Virus record (IMG/VR): IMGVR_UViG_3300025000_000076
Span: 1-64,000 of that record
Direction: 5' to 3' (one strand)
DNA length: 64,000 bases
Source: a virus
Positions 43,673 to 52,237 of the stretch are shown piece by piece. Each line of letters starts with the position of its first letter. The first letter of the stretch is position 1. Below the pieces are notes generated by a model. The model had not been told where the DNA came from, ran no database searches, and saw only the letters and a program-made list of their open reading frames with translations. The translations under genes were made by a program, and so were the position numbers.

Positions 43673-44043
43673 TAATCGCAGTTGATTTCGACGGTACCTG
43701 CGTAACGCACGAGTACCCGAAGATTGGGAGAGAAATCGGAGCGCAGCCCGTTCTTAAAAAGCTCACTGGCGAAGGCCACCAACTCATCCTCTACACGATG
43801 CGGAGTGGCAAAGAATTGGAAGACGCTGTGGCTTGGTTCAAGGAAAACGAAATTGAACTCTGGAGCATCAACGAGAATCCGGGGCAGAAACGCTGGACCC
43901 AAAGCCCCAAAATCTACGCACACCTCTACATCGACGACGCGGCTTTAGGGGTTCCCCTTTGCAAAGGGCTTGATGAATTCGAACGTCCTTTCGTGGACTG
44001 GGATTCAGTTGAGAAGTTGCTCTTCTCAGGGGAGGTGGTGTGA
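43669..44043 (+). CDS. HAD-like phosphatase
   Basis: TTG 43669 overlaps the previous stop. The protein opens IIAVDFDGTC, the HAD motif I with nucleophile Asp. LILYTMRSGKEL (motif II) and an acidic IYAHLYIDDAALG (motif IV) follow. Small HAD proteins of about 125 residues with this layout are common in phages and may dephosphorylate nucleotides or nucleic-acid ends. Substrate is unknown. Confidence 0.85.
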   Translation: MIIAVDFDGTCVTHEYPKIGREIGAQPVLKKLTGEGHQLILYTMRSGKELEDAVAWFKENEIELWSINENPGQKRWTQSPKIYAHLYIDDAALGVPLCKGLDEFERPFVDWDSVEKLLFSGEVV

Positions 44044-44321
44044 GGCCCACAGAAGAAACAAATTTTTGCCGCGTGTTCGAACTTCCCCTCGAATACCCGG
44101 AGGGGTTCTGCTTCGACGGAAGTAAGCCTGTGGTTATGCAGATGGTTGATTGGTTCAATCCGTGGCCTTCTTACTACGACACTGACGAACCAGAAACTTG
44201 GGAAGAAGTTGTCGTGCTCCTGCGCCTGTGGCTAGAGGAGAAGTGTTACGTGCGCCCTGGTAGGACTTACATCTTGATTACCGATTTCGGGGAGTCGTTT
44301 GTGTTCGGAGGACTAAAATGA
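44040..44321 (+). CDS. Hypothetical protein (93 aa)
   Basis: GTG 44040 overlaps the HAD stop. The chain (RPTEETNFCRVFELPLEYPE, WFNPWPSYYDTDEPETWEEV) is acidic and aromatic. No motif is recognised. Confidence 0.55.
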   Translation: MRPTEETNFCRVFELPLEYPEGFCFDGSKPVVMQMVDWFNPWPSYYDTDEPETWEEVVVLLRLWLEEKCYVRPGRTYILITDFGESFVFGGLK

Positions 44322-44575
44322 AATTCTCAGATTTATTTGAAATCGAAGGTTCCCTGAACGAGCCCAACAGGACCGTAGCTCTCAGGTTAAGGCTCTTCGG
44401 AATCGACTTCGAGTTTTCCGCGATGGGCTACCTGGACGACATGATTTTCCCCTTCCTCTTCATTCCGTCGTTGAGGGGGTTCGCCTTCCAAGTCCTTTTC
44501 CTTGGCCTCTTCGTGGGCAGGGTCGTTAAGGAGAAATCCTACACGATTCCTCAGGAGGAAGAGGAGTGGGACTAG
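44318..44575 (+). CDS. Small membrane-associated protein (85 aa)
   Basis: The N-terminal half is beta-like and acidic. Residues about 40-68 are hydrophobic and Phe/Leu-rich (IFPFLFIPSLRGFAFQVLFL), suggesting membrane contact. The end is charged (PQEEEEWD). Function is unknown. Confidence 0.55.
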   Translation: MKFSDLFEIEGSLNEPNRTVALRLRLFGIDFEFSAMGYLDDMIFPFLFIPSLRGFAFQVLFLGLFVGRVVKEKSYTIPQEEEEWD

Positions 44576-44751
44576 GGGTCTGTGATAATTGTGGTGCTGG
44601 GCCAGAAGAAATAATTTTTAAAATCCAGAGACAATCAGCTCCTGGTGCCACTTACAAATTGTGCGCGGAGTGTTTGCTTGGAATTGAAGACATCGCTCAA
44701 TTTGAATGCACTGAATCCATTAAGCTTAAAAAGGAGGAAGAGGAGTGGTAG
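44566..44751 (+). CDS. Small zinc-ribbon protein (61 aa)
   Basis: GTG 44566 follows CAGGAGGAAGAG. CDNC (residues 6-9) and CAEC (33-36) make a zinc ribbon. The tail EEEEW resembles that of the previous protein. It overlaps the SbcC-like start. Confidence 0.6.
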   Translation: MGLGVCDNCGAGPEEIIFKIQRQSAPGATYKLCAECLLGIEDIAQFECTESIKLKKEEEEW

Positions 44752-46979
44752 TCGAGTTCACCCGAGTAGTGGCCCGAGACTGCTTCGCCTACAAGTACCT
44801 CGACTTCACGTTCGAGAATGGAATTCACTCGGTCATCGGCAACAACGGCGCCAGCAAGACGAGCCTTTTCCTGACGCTGATCCAGGGCCTGTTCAACAAG
44901 AACCCGAAGGGCACCAAAGTAGACGACGTGAATAACGAGATCACAGGCCAGCCTTATGAGATCGAAATCTGGTTCACCAAGGGCGCTTCCGAGTGGTATG
45001 TCAAGAACTCGAAGAAGACCGGTGAGATCGAGATTTACGAAGAGGTCAACGGAGCGAAGCACAAGCGGCACCTGAAGCGAATCCCGGACAACCTGAAGTT
45101 CCTCGAAGAGGTCCTCGAAACCGACTATTCAACTTTCGTGGATCTCGTTTACCAGAGCCCGAAAAGCTCCTTGAATCTCCTCGAATCCTCCTCCGATGGC
45201 GAGAGGAAAAAGTTCATCTCCAGAGTCAATCGCCTGGATGAACTCGACGCTGAATTCGACCGGATGAAGGAGAAGGAAAAGGCTCTCGCAGGAAAGCATG
45301 GCAAGATCCTGATGCTCCAGAAGCAGATCGAGTTGATGGAGCAGGGCGTGGTTCATCCTCAGCCTGAACTTGAGGAAGTCGAGGTTGCTGAGCTTGAATC
45401 CAGACTGAAGAATCTTTGGGTTGAAGTTGATAACTTGAAAGCTCAGCAACTGGAACTCTCCAGAGATCGAAGCGATCTCACAGAGCTATTGAAAAAAGCC
45501 GAGGCGAACCAAGCGACACAAGAGAAGATTCAGGAGTTAGAAGACGAGATTAAAACCTTCGAACTCCCCTCTTTATCGAAGGAAGACGCACAAAGCAGAG
45601 CAACTAAGCTTCAGGAAGAACTCAGGTTCACCGAATCCAAGCTTCAAGAGGCTCAAGGGGTTCTCGCTAGGTACGAAAAGGCCAAGCCTCAGATCGAGCG
45701 GCTGCTTCCATTGAGGGAAGAACTTTCCAAATTGGAAACTCCTGAAGTTGAAGCAGAGTTCGCTGAGGAGCAACTGAGGAAGATCGAGAACCTCAAGACG
45801 AAGACGCAGGTTGCCCGAAGTCAGAAGGGATCGGAGCGCCTGAGCCTTGAGAATTCCGCGAAGTCCTGTGCCTGCCCTACCTGCGGACATTCGGTTGACT
45901 CGACGCAGTTTGAAGGGCAGATCGAAGAGCTTTCTGCTCAGATCGAAGCCGACAATGCTCTCATCGAAAAATGCGAGTCCTCCCTCTCAAAGTACCGCCT
46001 CATCCAGAAGGCTTGGCAGGAAATCACCAGGAAAACTCAGGAGCTTGAAAAGCTCGAAGCCAACCCGGATACCAAGATCGACGGGAATCAAGCTCAGCTT
46101 GATGTGAGTTGCTTCGAGGATCGCAAGCGTCGGATTCAATTGAACTTGCAGGAAGCGGTATTAATCGGGATGGAGCACCTGCAGTTCGAGCAGAGGCAGT
46201 TCGAGTTGAACCGGTTGAAAGCTGAAGTTGGTCCTGCGGTTGAGGTTGATCCTCTGGTTTTGATGGCTATTGATTTGAAGTTGGGCGAATTGGTTTCTAA
46301 GTTGATTTCAGTAAAAAACGAGGTTTCCCAAATTGATACTGAAGTAACCAAGGCCAAGGACCACAACGCTTTATCGAGAGCCCGAAAAGAACTTAATCGT
46401 CAGGTCGAGGAAAACAACCGGGATTTATTGCTCCGATTGGACGCTTCCAGAAATGAGTTGTTTCAGGCAGAAAGTACCTTGGAGGACATCAGGAATTGGT
46501 TGGGAATCCTCGGGCCGAAGGGTTACCGAGTCAGGAAAATCGACAGGTTCCTGAGGAGCTTCAACATCCTGATCCGGAAATATTCGGAGATGATCACCTC
46601 GGGAAGAATCGCGTGCGTCTTCTATCTCGATGAAGATGGTGAGGTCCAATTCACGGTCACCGACAGCCACAAGACGGTCAAGTGGGCGAACTGGTCGGAG
46701 GGTGAGAAGGCGAGGGTCAAGATGTCCTGCCTCTTCGCTACGTTGGAAATTTTGGAAGCCACAGGCTCCTCTTCGTTCAACGTGCTTTGCCTCGATGAAA
46801 TCTTCGGGTCGTTGGATGAAGAGGGGAAGGCTGGACTTTTTGAGGTGCTGGGCTACCTGAAGGAGCAGGGCCGCTGCATCGCCATTATCGCTCACTCCGA
46901 ACTGGCGCTGCCGATGACCTACACGAGCATAATCAGAGCTACTAAACACGAGGACGGAACGACATCAATTCAGCAATGA
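44745..46979 (+). CDS. SbcC/Rad50-like ATPase (gp46-like)
   Basis: GTG 44745 follows AAGGAGGAAGAG. The 744-residue protein has an ATPase head split by a long coiled coil. Walker A reads IGNNGASKTSL (a Ser replaces the last Gly of GxGK), the zinc hook is C377-P-T-C380, and the C-terminal head has WSEGEKARVKMS (signature), VLCLDEIFGSLDEEG (Walker B and D-loop) and CIAIIAHSEL (His switch). It partners the SbcD-like nuclease at 42674. The four genes between them are small accessory frames. Confidence 0.9.
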   Translation: MVVEFTRVVARDCFAYKYLDFTFENGIHSVIGNNGASKTSLFLTLIQGLFNKNPKGTKVDDVNNEITGQPYEIEIWFTKGASEWYVKNSKKTGEIEIYEEVNGAKHKRHLKRIPDNLKFLEEVLETDYSTFVDLVYQSPKSSLNLLESSSDGERKKFISRVNRLDELDAEFDRMKEKEKALAGKHGKILMLQKQIELMEQGVVHPQPELEEVEVAELESRLKNLWVEVDNLKAQQLELSRDRSDLTELLKKAEANQATQEKIQELEDEIKTFELPSLSKEDAQSRATKLQEELRFTESKLQEAQGVLARYEKAKPQIERLLPLREELSKLETPEVEAEFAEEQLRKIENLKTKTQVARSQKGSERLSLENSAKSCACPTCGHSVDSTQFEGQIEELSAQIEADNALIEKCESSLSKYRLIQKAWQEITRKTQELEKLEANPDTKIDGNQAQLDVSCFEDRKRRIQLNLQEAVLIGMEHLQFEQRQFELNRLKAEVGPAVEVDPLVLMAIDLKLGELVSKLISVKNEVSQIDTEVTKAKDHNALSRARKELNRQVEENNRDLLLRLDASRNELFQAESTLEDIRNWLGILGPKGYRVRKIDRFLRSFNILIRKYSEMITSGRIACVFYLDEDGEVQFTVTDSHKTVKWANWSEGEKARVKMSCLFATLEILEATGSSSFNVLCLDEIFGSLDEEGKAGLFEVLGYLKEQGRCIAIIAHSELALPMTYTSIIRATKHEDGTTSIQQ

Positions 46980-48511
46980 AAATCGAACTTTCCAACATCG
47001 AAGAAGTTTTGAACTTCAGGAATTCCTTGGTTGAACTCAGGTCACCTAAGGAAAAACGGAGGCAATTCGCTGAGGGGGTTCTGAAGCTTCCAGAGGAATC
47101 CGAATGGCTCCTCACTTTCGCCTGCTGGTTCTGCATGTTGAATTTTCGGTTCAAGGCCATCGACGACTCCAGGTACCACTCAGTCCCGGAACTAGAAATT
47201 TCTGAGGCATCATTCGGTGGATTTCTGGAAGTCGTCAGGTTCTTCAACCGGAAAACTGTGACTCGCACGAGGGAGTCAGAGTTAATTCGATTTCTAGCGA
47301 AGACCAGCAGGATCGACCGCGAGTTTTACCTCTCGCTAGTTTCAAAAAGTTTTACCAAAGGATTGCCCGTCATGGAGATTCAGACCTCGCTCGACCTTGG
47401 TGTGGTTAACACCTTCGAAATTTATAAGGCACCTGAGGCCCTCCAGACAAGCTTCGCCGCGTTGAACTACCCGGTCGCCATCTCCGCTGTTATGGCCCCC
47501 GACATGAGGCTGGGGGTGGTTTCCAAGGAGCCCAGATCAACTAGGTCATTTGAGTGTGAAGCAGGAAAATTAGTTGGAATTAAGCCATTACTTCCCGTGG
47601 ATATGCAGTACATCGGAACTCCACGATTTACCCTGACGGGGTACGCGGGGCGGTTGAATTCAGGAAGGACCGTGTTTCACCCAGTCGATTACTTCGACAA
47701 TCTGAAGGAGTTTGCCTTGACCCTCAATGGCAAGCCCACGACCCCGTTTCCCGAGCGAGTAGAGAAGCTGCGCAGGTTTCAAGACAACAACCTCTTGACA
47801 CAGATCACGCCCAATTATGTGGGCCTCGCATTTCGGGAAGAGGAAGTTTTGGGCGAAGTCGTCAAGGTCATGGAGCACTCGGATTGCGAGTACCTCACGC
47901 TGACCGACCAGGATACCGCCAGAACCGGGGAATCTCATGTGGTTGAGGTCAGGGTGACCGTGGGAATCGTAGAACGATTCTGGCACGTAGGCGGGAACGC
48001 CAAAGGGTTTTTAGTTTGGTTCAACGGGGATCTCTTCCGAGTAGCTTTCAGCTTCGCGGGAAGGGACAACGCTCTCCTGAACAACATCAAGCCGGCGAAA
48101 GGCAAGCTCTTGGAATTCCTCTACTTGAAAGTAGGCGGGACCAAGATCGGTGTTGGTAGGAAGATCCTCTGGGACAAGGCCCCTTGGCGAAGATACAGGC
48201 TGCATGGAAAACACACCCGGCTGGAAAAATGCACCCTTTGTGGGGGCACAAATGCTCCTTCACATGGCGCCGGGATCTGTGCGATCTGCGACAAAAACAT
48301 GAAGTATTATTTTGAGCACAATGGAGTTGGGAACTGGATCGTAGCCAAGGGTGTGATGAGCAAGAAACGGCGGAAATCGTCGTGGGAACCTGAAATGCTT
48401 GAGATGGTGCCTTATAAATACAAGGGGCACCGGATCGAAGCGAGAGAAGACGGATGCTGGCGATTTCTGCCAGTGGAAATTAAAGGAGATGAGGATAGCG
48501 AAGAGAATTAG
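46976..48511 (+). CDS. DNA-ligase-like protein with lost catalytic motif (putative pseudoenzyme, 511 aa)
   Basis: The overall order resembles the true ligase at 33018. A helical domain with LVSKSFTKGLPVMEIQTSLD (compare IVTRDLKAGIDESTINAAF) is followed by YPVAISAVMAPDMRLGVV where motif I YPVLVEEKLDGLRCIAV should be, then RFTLTGYAGR (compare FVLDGEIL). An OB-like end follows. The Lys-x-Asp-Gly core is VMAP, so AMP transfer is unlikely. A zinc site, CTLCGG...CAICDK, follows near residue 420. It directly follows SbcC, pointing to a structural role in repair. The homology is my reading and needs a profile search. Confidence 0.5.
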   Translation: MKIELSNIEEVLNFRNSLVELRSPKEKRRQFAEGVLKLPEESEWLLTFACWFCMLNFRFKAIDDSRYHSVPELEISEASFGGFLEVVRFFNRKTVTRTRESELIRFLAKTSRIDREFYLSLVSKSFTKGLPVMEIQTSLDLGVVNTFEIYKAPEALQTSFAALNYPVAISAVMAPDMRLGVVSKEPRSTRSFECEAGKLVGIKPLLPVDMQYIGTPRFTLTGYAGRLNSGRTVFHPVDYFDNLKEFALTLNGKPTTPFPERVEKLRRFQDNNLLTQITPNYVGLAFREEEVLGEVVKVMEHSDCEYLTLTDQDTARTGESHVVEVRVTVGIVERFWHVGGNAKGFLVWFNGDLFRVAFSFAGRDNALLNNIKPAKGKLLEFLYLKVGGTKIGVGRKILWDKAPWRRYRLHGKHTRLEKCTLCGGTNAPSHGAGICAICDKNMKYYFEHNGVGNWIVAKGVMSKKRRKSSWEPEMLEMVPYKYKGHRIEAREDGCWRFLPVEIKGDEDSEEN

Positions 48512-49067
48512 GAACCCTGGAGGGCAAGTAGGGCGACCAAGTAACACTGTAGAAAAATTCAAGACGTTGATCGAGCAAAGAGGGCCGGATGAATGCTGGC
48601 GGTGGAGAGGGACAATTAATAGTAACGGGTATGGATTCTACAAACTTTGGGGAAAATACAGGCTTGCACACAGACTATCCGTTATTTTTCTGAAGGGTGA
48701 AGATCCTACGGGCAAAGTTGTTAGGCATACGTGCGACAACCCTCTTTGTGTTAACCCCGAACATCTTCTAATAGGGACAACTCAAGACAACGTGAACGAC
48801 AGAGTTACTAGAAATAGGAGTGCTACCGGCGAGAGAAACTTCAACACCAAACTAACCTTGGAGCAAGTGCTGATAATTAAAAAATCAGATTTCTCCATCA
48901 ACGGAACCGGCAGGGATCTAGCTAAACAATTTGGGGTAACCCAAACCACAATTAGTAGAATCAAGCTGGGCAAGGCGTACAAGTATGTATCAACTGATAT
49001 TACCACTAACGGTGACCATCCCAAGGAAGACGAAGCCAGGGAAGAAGTATTCGCTCGGACTAAATAA
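48489..49067 (+). CDS. HNH homing endonuclease
   Basis: The HNH core is RHTCDNPLCVNPEHLLIGTT, preceded by CWRWRGTINSNGYGFYKLWG and followed by a DNA-binding end with a helix-turn-helix (GRDLAKQFGVTQTTISRIKL). ATG 48489 overlaps the previous gene. Natural HNH proteins of this group end near GKAYKYV; here the frame continues 25 codons into the next gene in another frame, so the insertion removed its own stop. Confidence 0.88.
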   Translation: MRIAKRIRNPGGQVGRPSNTVEKFKTLIEQRGPDECWRWRGTINSNGYGFYKLWGKYRLAHRLSVIFLKGEDPTGKVVRHTCDNPLCVNPEHLLIGTTQDNVNDRVTRNRSATGERNFNTKLTLEQVLIIKKSDFSINGTGRDLAKQFGVTQTTISRIKLGKAYKYVSTDITTNGDHPKEDEAREEVFARTK

Positions 49068-49410
49068 TTACCGCAACTGGCAGCACCACGAGAGCAACGC
49101 GCTGAAGATCTTGTACAAGGAAATCGTAGCGAAGGCAGTCGAGAAGGCTGAGGGCAAGCTAGGCAAGCCTCCGTACAAATTCACCTACACGATTTTCTAC
49201 TCGACGAAGCGACTGTTCGATCTGGCAAACATCGGAGCGGTGGTACAGAAATTCGCAGATGACGCGCTGATTGAACTGAAGCTCCTGGAGGACGATAACT
49301 ACACGTTCATCCCGGAGATCGAGTACAAGTTCGGCGGAATCGACAAGGAAAACCCAAGGGCGGAACTTATTATTTCTGAATTTCGCCCAGATGAATTCAC
49401 ATCTGAATAG
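48985..49410 (+). CDS. RusA-like Holliday-junction resolvase
   Basis: The 141-residue protein begins MYQLILPLTVTIPRKTKPGK and shows FDLANIGAVVQKFADDALIE followed by LKLLEDDNYTF, which is the RusA pattern (spaced Asp residues, then a GxIxDD-like segment). RusA dimers cut four-way DNA junctions. The start overlaps the HNH gene by 83 bases and has only a weak ribosome binding site, so translation may have changed after the HNH insertion. Confidence 0.75.
   Translation: MYQLILPLTVTIPRKTKPGKKYSLGLNNYRNWQHHESNALKILYKEIVAKAVEKAEGKLGKPPYKFTYTIFYSTKRLFDLANIGAVVQKFADDALIELKLLEDDNYTFIPEIEYKFGGIDKENPRAELIISEFRPDEFTSE
49395..49408. promoter_or_regulatory. ATTCA-N4-TGAAT palindrome, copy 24
   Basis: Exact ATTCACATCTGAAT, used here as the last codons of the resolvase (F-T-S-E) and placed just before TAGGAGCC of the next gene. 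Confidence 0.65.
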
Positions 49411-49418
49411 GAGCCAAA

Positions 49419-50423
49419 TTGAGTAGTTACACGAAAGAGTATCTTCTGGATCTGATCCAGCAGTACGAGGACAGACACGGAGCAATTCCCACCAGAAGGC
49501 AGATGCGGTCCGAGTTCAACGTGACCGAAGCTCCATACATGAGGGTTTTCGGGAGTTGGGAGGAAGCTAAGCGCTTGTACGAGGCTTCAAAAATTAACAG
49601 TGCAGACGCGCTAGTGCTGACGGACGACTACCTCAACGAGGATAAGTTGTACGGAAACATCATCCGCGCCCAGCAGTTCCAAGAGGAAATCGACAACATT
49701 CTCAGCAAGTACCAGACGTTTGAAATTCTGGTGCTCTCTGACATTGAGATCCCTTATGCCAACACCGAGATGATCACGTTTGCGGTTCGTGAGGCTCAGA
49801 AGCGCGGCGTGAAGGTTGTGGTACTCAACGGAGATATCACGCACGGCGACTTCTTCTCCAAGCACGCCAAAAATGTCCACGTAGATCCTGAGATCGAGTA
49901 CGGGCAACTCGTGAAAATGATCCAGTGGTTCAGCAGCAACTTCGAGCAAGTGCTTCTTGTACGAGGTAATCACGATGACGTTGTAGAGCGCTATTGTCAG
50001 CGGAACCTGCAATACGAGTGCATGAAGTTCCTAATCAAGGCCGATCTGCTGGCTAACGTGTCGGAGCACTTTGAGAACGTACACTACGCCCACAACTGGT
50101 GGCTCAAGGTTAAGGACACCATTTTCGCCCACCCGTCCCGCTTCACGGTAGTCCCGATGAGGACCGGAATTGGTGCTGCAGGGGCCATATCTAAGCAGGG
50201 GATCGACTTCAACGCCTTTGTGATCGGGCACTCACACCAGCTTGGCTCCTACGACAGCATGGGTGCAACGTACATCGAAACGGGTTGCTCGTGCATGGAC
50301 CAGCCTTACTACCTGAACAACAGAGCCACCGGGCTGAAATGGGTGCGCGGATTCGCGACCATCGGGTTCACACAGGGCAAATTCGACTACAACAAATCCA
50401 AATTGTGGAGGTGGGACAAATGA
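49419..50423 (+). CDS. Metallophosphoesterase with N-terminal homing-associated repeat
   Basis: TTG 49419 follows TAGGAGCCAAA. Residues about 3-55 (YTKEYLLDLIQQYEDRHGAI, PTRRQM, FGSWEEAKRLY) match the DNA-binding repeat found beside HNH homing endonucleases. The rest is a calcineurin-like phosphoesterase: VLSDIEIPY, VLNGDITHGD, LVRGNHDDV, IFAHPSR and VIGHSHQLG. The pairing suggests a nuclease or phosphatase recruited to DNA. It lies beside a real HNH gene and RusA. Confidence 0.8.
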   Translation: MSSYTKEYLLDLIQQYEDRHGAIPTRRQMRSEFNVTEAPYMRVFGSWEEAKRLYEASKINSADALVLTDDYLNEDKLYGNIIRAQQFQEEIDNILSKYQTFEILVLSDIEIPYANTEMITFAVREAQKRGVKVVVLNGDITHGDFFSKHAKNVHVDPEIEYGQLVKMIQWFSSNFEQVLLVRGNHDDVVERYCQRNLQYECMKFLIKADLLANVSEHFENVHYAHNWWLKVKDTIFAHPSRFTVVPMRTGIGAAGAISKQGIDFNAFVIGHSHQLGSYDSMGATYIETGCSCMDQPYYLNNRATGLKWVRGFATIGFTQGKFDYNKSKLWRWDK

Positions 50424-50704
50424 CCAAATATTTTCCCAAGGACGACATCATTGCCCTCGCAGGCCAGATCGTTCCGGAAGGGTATGAACTTCGGGAGCTT
50501 ACGTTTTCGTGGGACCCCGAAGAACCCAAGGGCAAGGGCACCTATATCGTCTTCGGGCACGAAGGGAAGTTCTACCAAGTAGGCTGCTGGAATGGCGGCG
50601 AGAGGCCTAAAGGATTCCTCGTGAATTGGGAAGGAGACGTTCCTGGTTACGAGGTCTACTTGAACGAGGAAACGTTTCAGTGGGAGGCAGTAAATGAAAA
50701 CTAG
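50420..50704 (+). CDS. Small beta-rich protein A (94 aa), paralogue of the next gene
   Basis: ATG 50420 overlaps the phosphoesterase stop. The product (FPKDDIIALAGQIVPEGYEL, YIVFGHEGKFYQVGCWNGG, FQWEAV) resembles the next protein in order of blocks: a VPEGYE turn, a strand with F-x-H/D-x-x-Y, then QWEAV. Function is unknown. Confidence 0.6.
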   Translation: MTKYFPKDDIIALAGQIVPEGYELRELTFSWDPEEPKGKGTYIVFGHEGKFYQVGCWNGGERPKGFLVNWEGDVPGYEVYLNEETFQWEAVNEN

Positions 50705-50981
50705 AAAATTCGCGAAAGACCTGATGCTCGCCATCACCAAAGAAGATGTTCCAGAAGGATTCGAGATCGTCGAAGAGGGTGAGTGGATTCAGGACTACAA
50801 GTACCAAGGCAGGGAAATCATCTTCAAGTTCGAGGACAAACACTATTCCCTCTACGAGTCCAGGTCAGGGAGTTACCACTCCGACTGGTATTACTGCAGC
50901 GAGGACTGGAGTGAGGAAGTCGAAGTCACTGAAGTTGAGCCTGTCGAAGTCACGACAATCCAGTGGAGGGCAGTTCGCTAG
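50694..50981 (+). CDS. Small beta-rich protein B (95 aa), paralogue of the previous gene
   Basis: The product (FAKDLMLAITKEDVPEGFEI, IIFKFEDKHYSLYESRSG, IQWRAV) repeats the block order of the gene before it, pointing to a tandem duplication followed by divergence. It overlaps the previous gene by eleven bases. Confidence 0.6.
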   Translation: MKTRKFAKDLMLAITKEDVPEGFEIVEEGEWIQDYKYQGREIIFKFEDKHYSLYESRSGSYHSDWYYCSEDWSEEVEVTEVEPVEVTTIQWRAVR

Positions 50982-51131
50982 ATGTGCTACTCGCATTGCC
51001 CGTACACAAGAATGGCCCCCGTCGATTACGGCGGGGGCGAATGCACACTGAATTTGGACCAGGTGATTCCTGAAGACGCCTGGTGTTGGGAAGGAGAGGA
51101 GGAAGAGGATGCCACCGAAGAAGAAACCTGA
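50982..51131 (+). CDS. Small Cys-rich acidic protein (49 aa)
   Basis: ATG 50982 follows GGAGGGCAGTTCGCTAG. The product MCYSHCPYTRMAPVDYGGGE ends in a run of Glu and Asp. Two N-terminal Cys may bind metal. It overlaps the next gene by 23 bases. Confidence 0.4.
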   Translation: MCYSHCPYTRMAPVDYGGGECTLNLDQVIPEDAWCWEGEEEEDATEEET

Positions 51132-51327
51132 ATCTGGGATCGAATCCCTTCTGAATAAGAAGGTCCAGTTGATCGACAAGTACGGCTCCTTGGTCCCGCA
51201 CGAAGGAGTCCTGAAACAAGTAGAAGCGGGTTGGCTGACTCTCGAAACTGAATCAGGACGAACCACCTGCATCAACATTGATTTCCTCAGCGGAGTCGCT
51301 GAGGTGAGGGAGAAAGAGACAAATTGA
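51109..51327 (+). CDS. Small basic/beta protein (72 aa)
   Basis: The start follows GGAGGAAGAGG. The chain (MPPKKKPESGIESLLNKKVQ, LIDKYGSLV, GWLTLETESGRTT) looks like a small Sm- or SH3-like barrel with a basic start. It overlaps the HD gene. Function is unknown. Confidence 0.5.
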   Translation: MPPKKKPESGIESLLNKKVQLIDKYGSLVPHEGVLKQVEAGWLTLETESGRTTCINIDFLSGVAEVREKETN

Positions 51328-51944
51328 GCGAAGAAATTATCGAATTAGTTGAAGCTGAACTGAAGCAAATCAAAAATCCGCTGATCCAGGATTTCGTGGC
51401 GTTCACACTTATGAAGGCGCCTACGTACCTGACTCAGGTAGCTAGCAGTTCGACCGGTAAATACCACCCACCACAGAGTAGGCTTGAGCCCTACGGCTTG
51501 GTCAACCACCTGAAATCCACTGTCTCCTTCGGGATTCGTTTCGGGAGAGCCTACGGCTTCGAGAACGACGACATGGATGCGGTGATCGCAGCGTGCCTCC
51601 TCCACGACATCCTGAAATACTCAGACTACGAGAAGGGCGTCGAGGTGAAGCAGAGGCACACCTCCAAGGATCACGATTTTTCTTCTGCCCTCTTCGTGCA
51701 TAGAGCAGCGCGAGAGTTCCACGCAGAGAGGGGCGAGGAAGTCCCGATGCTTTCTGTCATCACAGGAAGCATCGCCTGGCACATGGGTAGGTGGTCGATC
51801 AGGAAGAATCCGGCGCACGCAGTCAAAGCGTTCCCTGAAGAGTACTCACTCCACGAAATCGTCGTCCATCTCGCGGACATGGCATCGTCGAACCCGGATG
51901 TCCACATGCTTAACATCGAACCCGCTGAAATCAGCGTAGCCTAA
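51324..51944 (+). CDS. HD-domain phosphohydrolase
   Basis: TTG 51324 overlaps the previous stop. Motifs typical of HD enzymes are visible: GLVNHLKSTV (first His), AACLLHDILKYSD (the HD pair), RHTSKDHDFSS, SIAWHMGRW and VHLADMASSNPD (last Asp). HD proteins hydrolyse phosphate esters of nucleotides or nucleic-acid ends. The substrate cannot be read from the sequence. It lies among nucleotide-metabolism genes. Confidence 0.8.
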   Translation: MSEEIIELVEAELKQIKNPLIQDFVAFTLMKAPTYLTQVASSSTGKYHPPQSRLEPYGLVNHLKSTVSFGIRFGRAYGFENDDMDAVIAACLLHDILKYSDYEKGVEVKQRHTSKDHDFSSALFVHRAAREFHAERGEEVPMLSVITGSIAWHMGRWSIRKNPAHAVKAFPEEYSLHEIVVHLADMASSNPDVHMLNIEPAEISVA

Positions 51945-51958
51945 AGGAGCTTGTCAGA

Positions 51959-52237
51959 ATGACGTATTACTGCAGCAAATGCGAGTACCCGATAGCAGAA
52001 CCAGTTGAATTCGAAGTTCCCGATGGCTTCATGTACGTCTGCCCTATCTGCACTGGGCCGGTCCTTTTCATTTCCCATGAAGAGGCCGAAGGCGATTGCC
52101 CTGGCTGCGAGCCTCTCTTTACTTCTGACGAGGCTCGCTACATGACCCACATCATCGACAAGCAGCTTGTGAAACTTCACAACGCAGCGGACCAACTTCT
52201 GAACATCAAAGAGAAACTGGAGATTTTCAATGATTAA
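51959..52237 (+). CDS. Zinc-ribbon protein with helical tail (92 aa)
   Basis: CSKC (5-8), CPIC (29-32) and CPGC (46-49) give more than one possible zinc pair. The C-terminal part (YMTHIIDKQLVKLHNAADQL) is a helix. It overlaps the next gene. Function is unknown. Confidence 0.6.
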   Translation: MTYYCSKCEYPIAEPVEFEVPDGFMYVCPICTGPVLFISHEEAEGDCPGCEPLFTSDEARYMTHIIDKQLVKLHNAADQLLNIKEKLEIFND

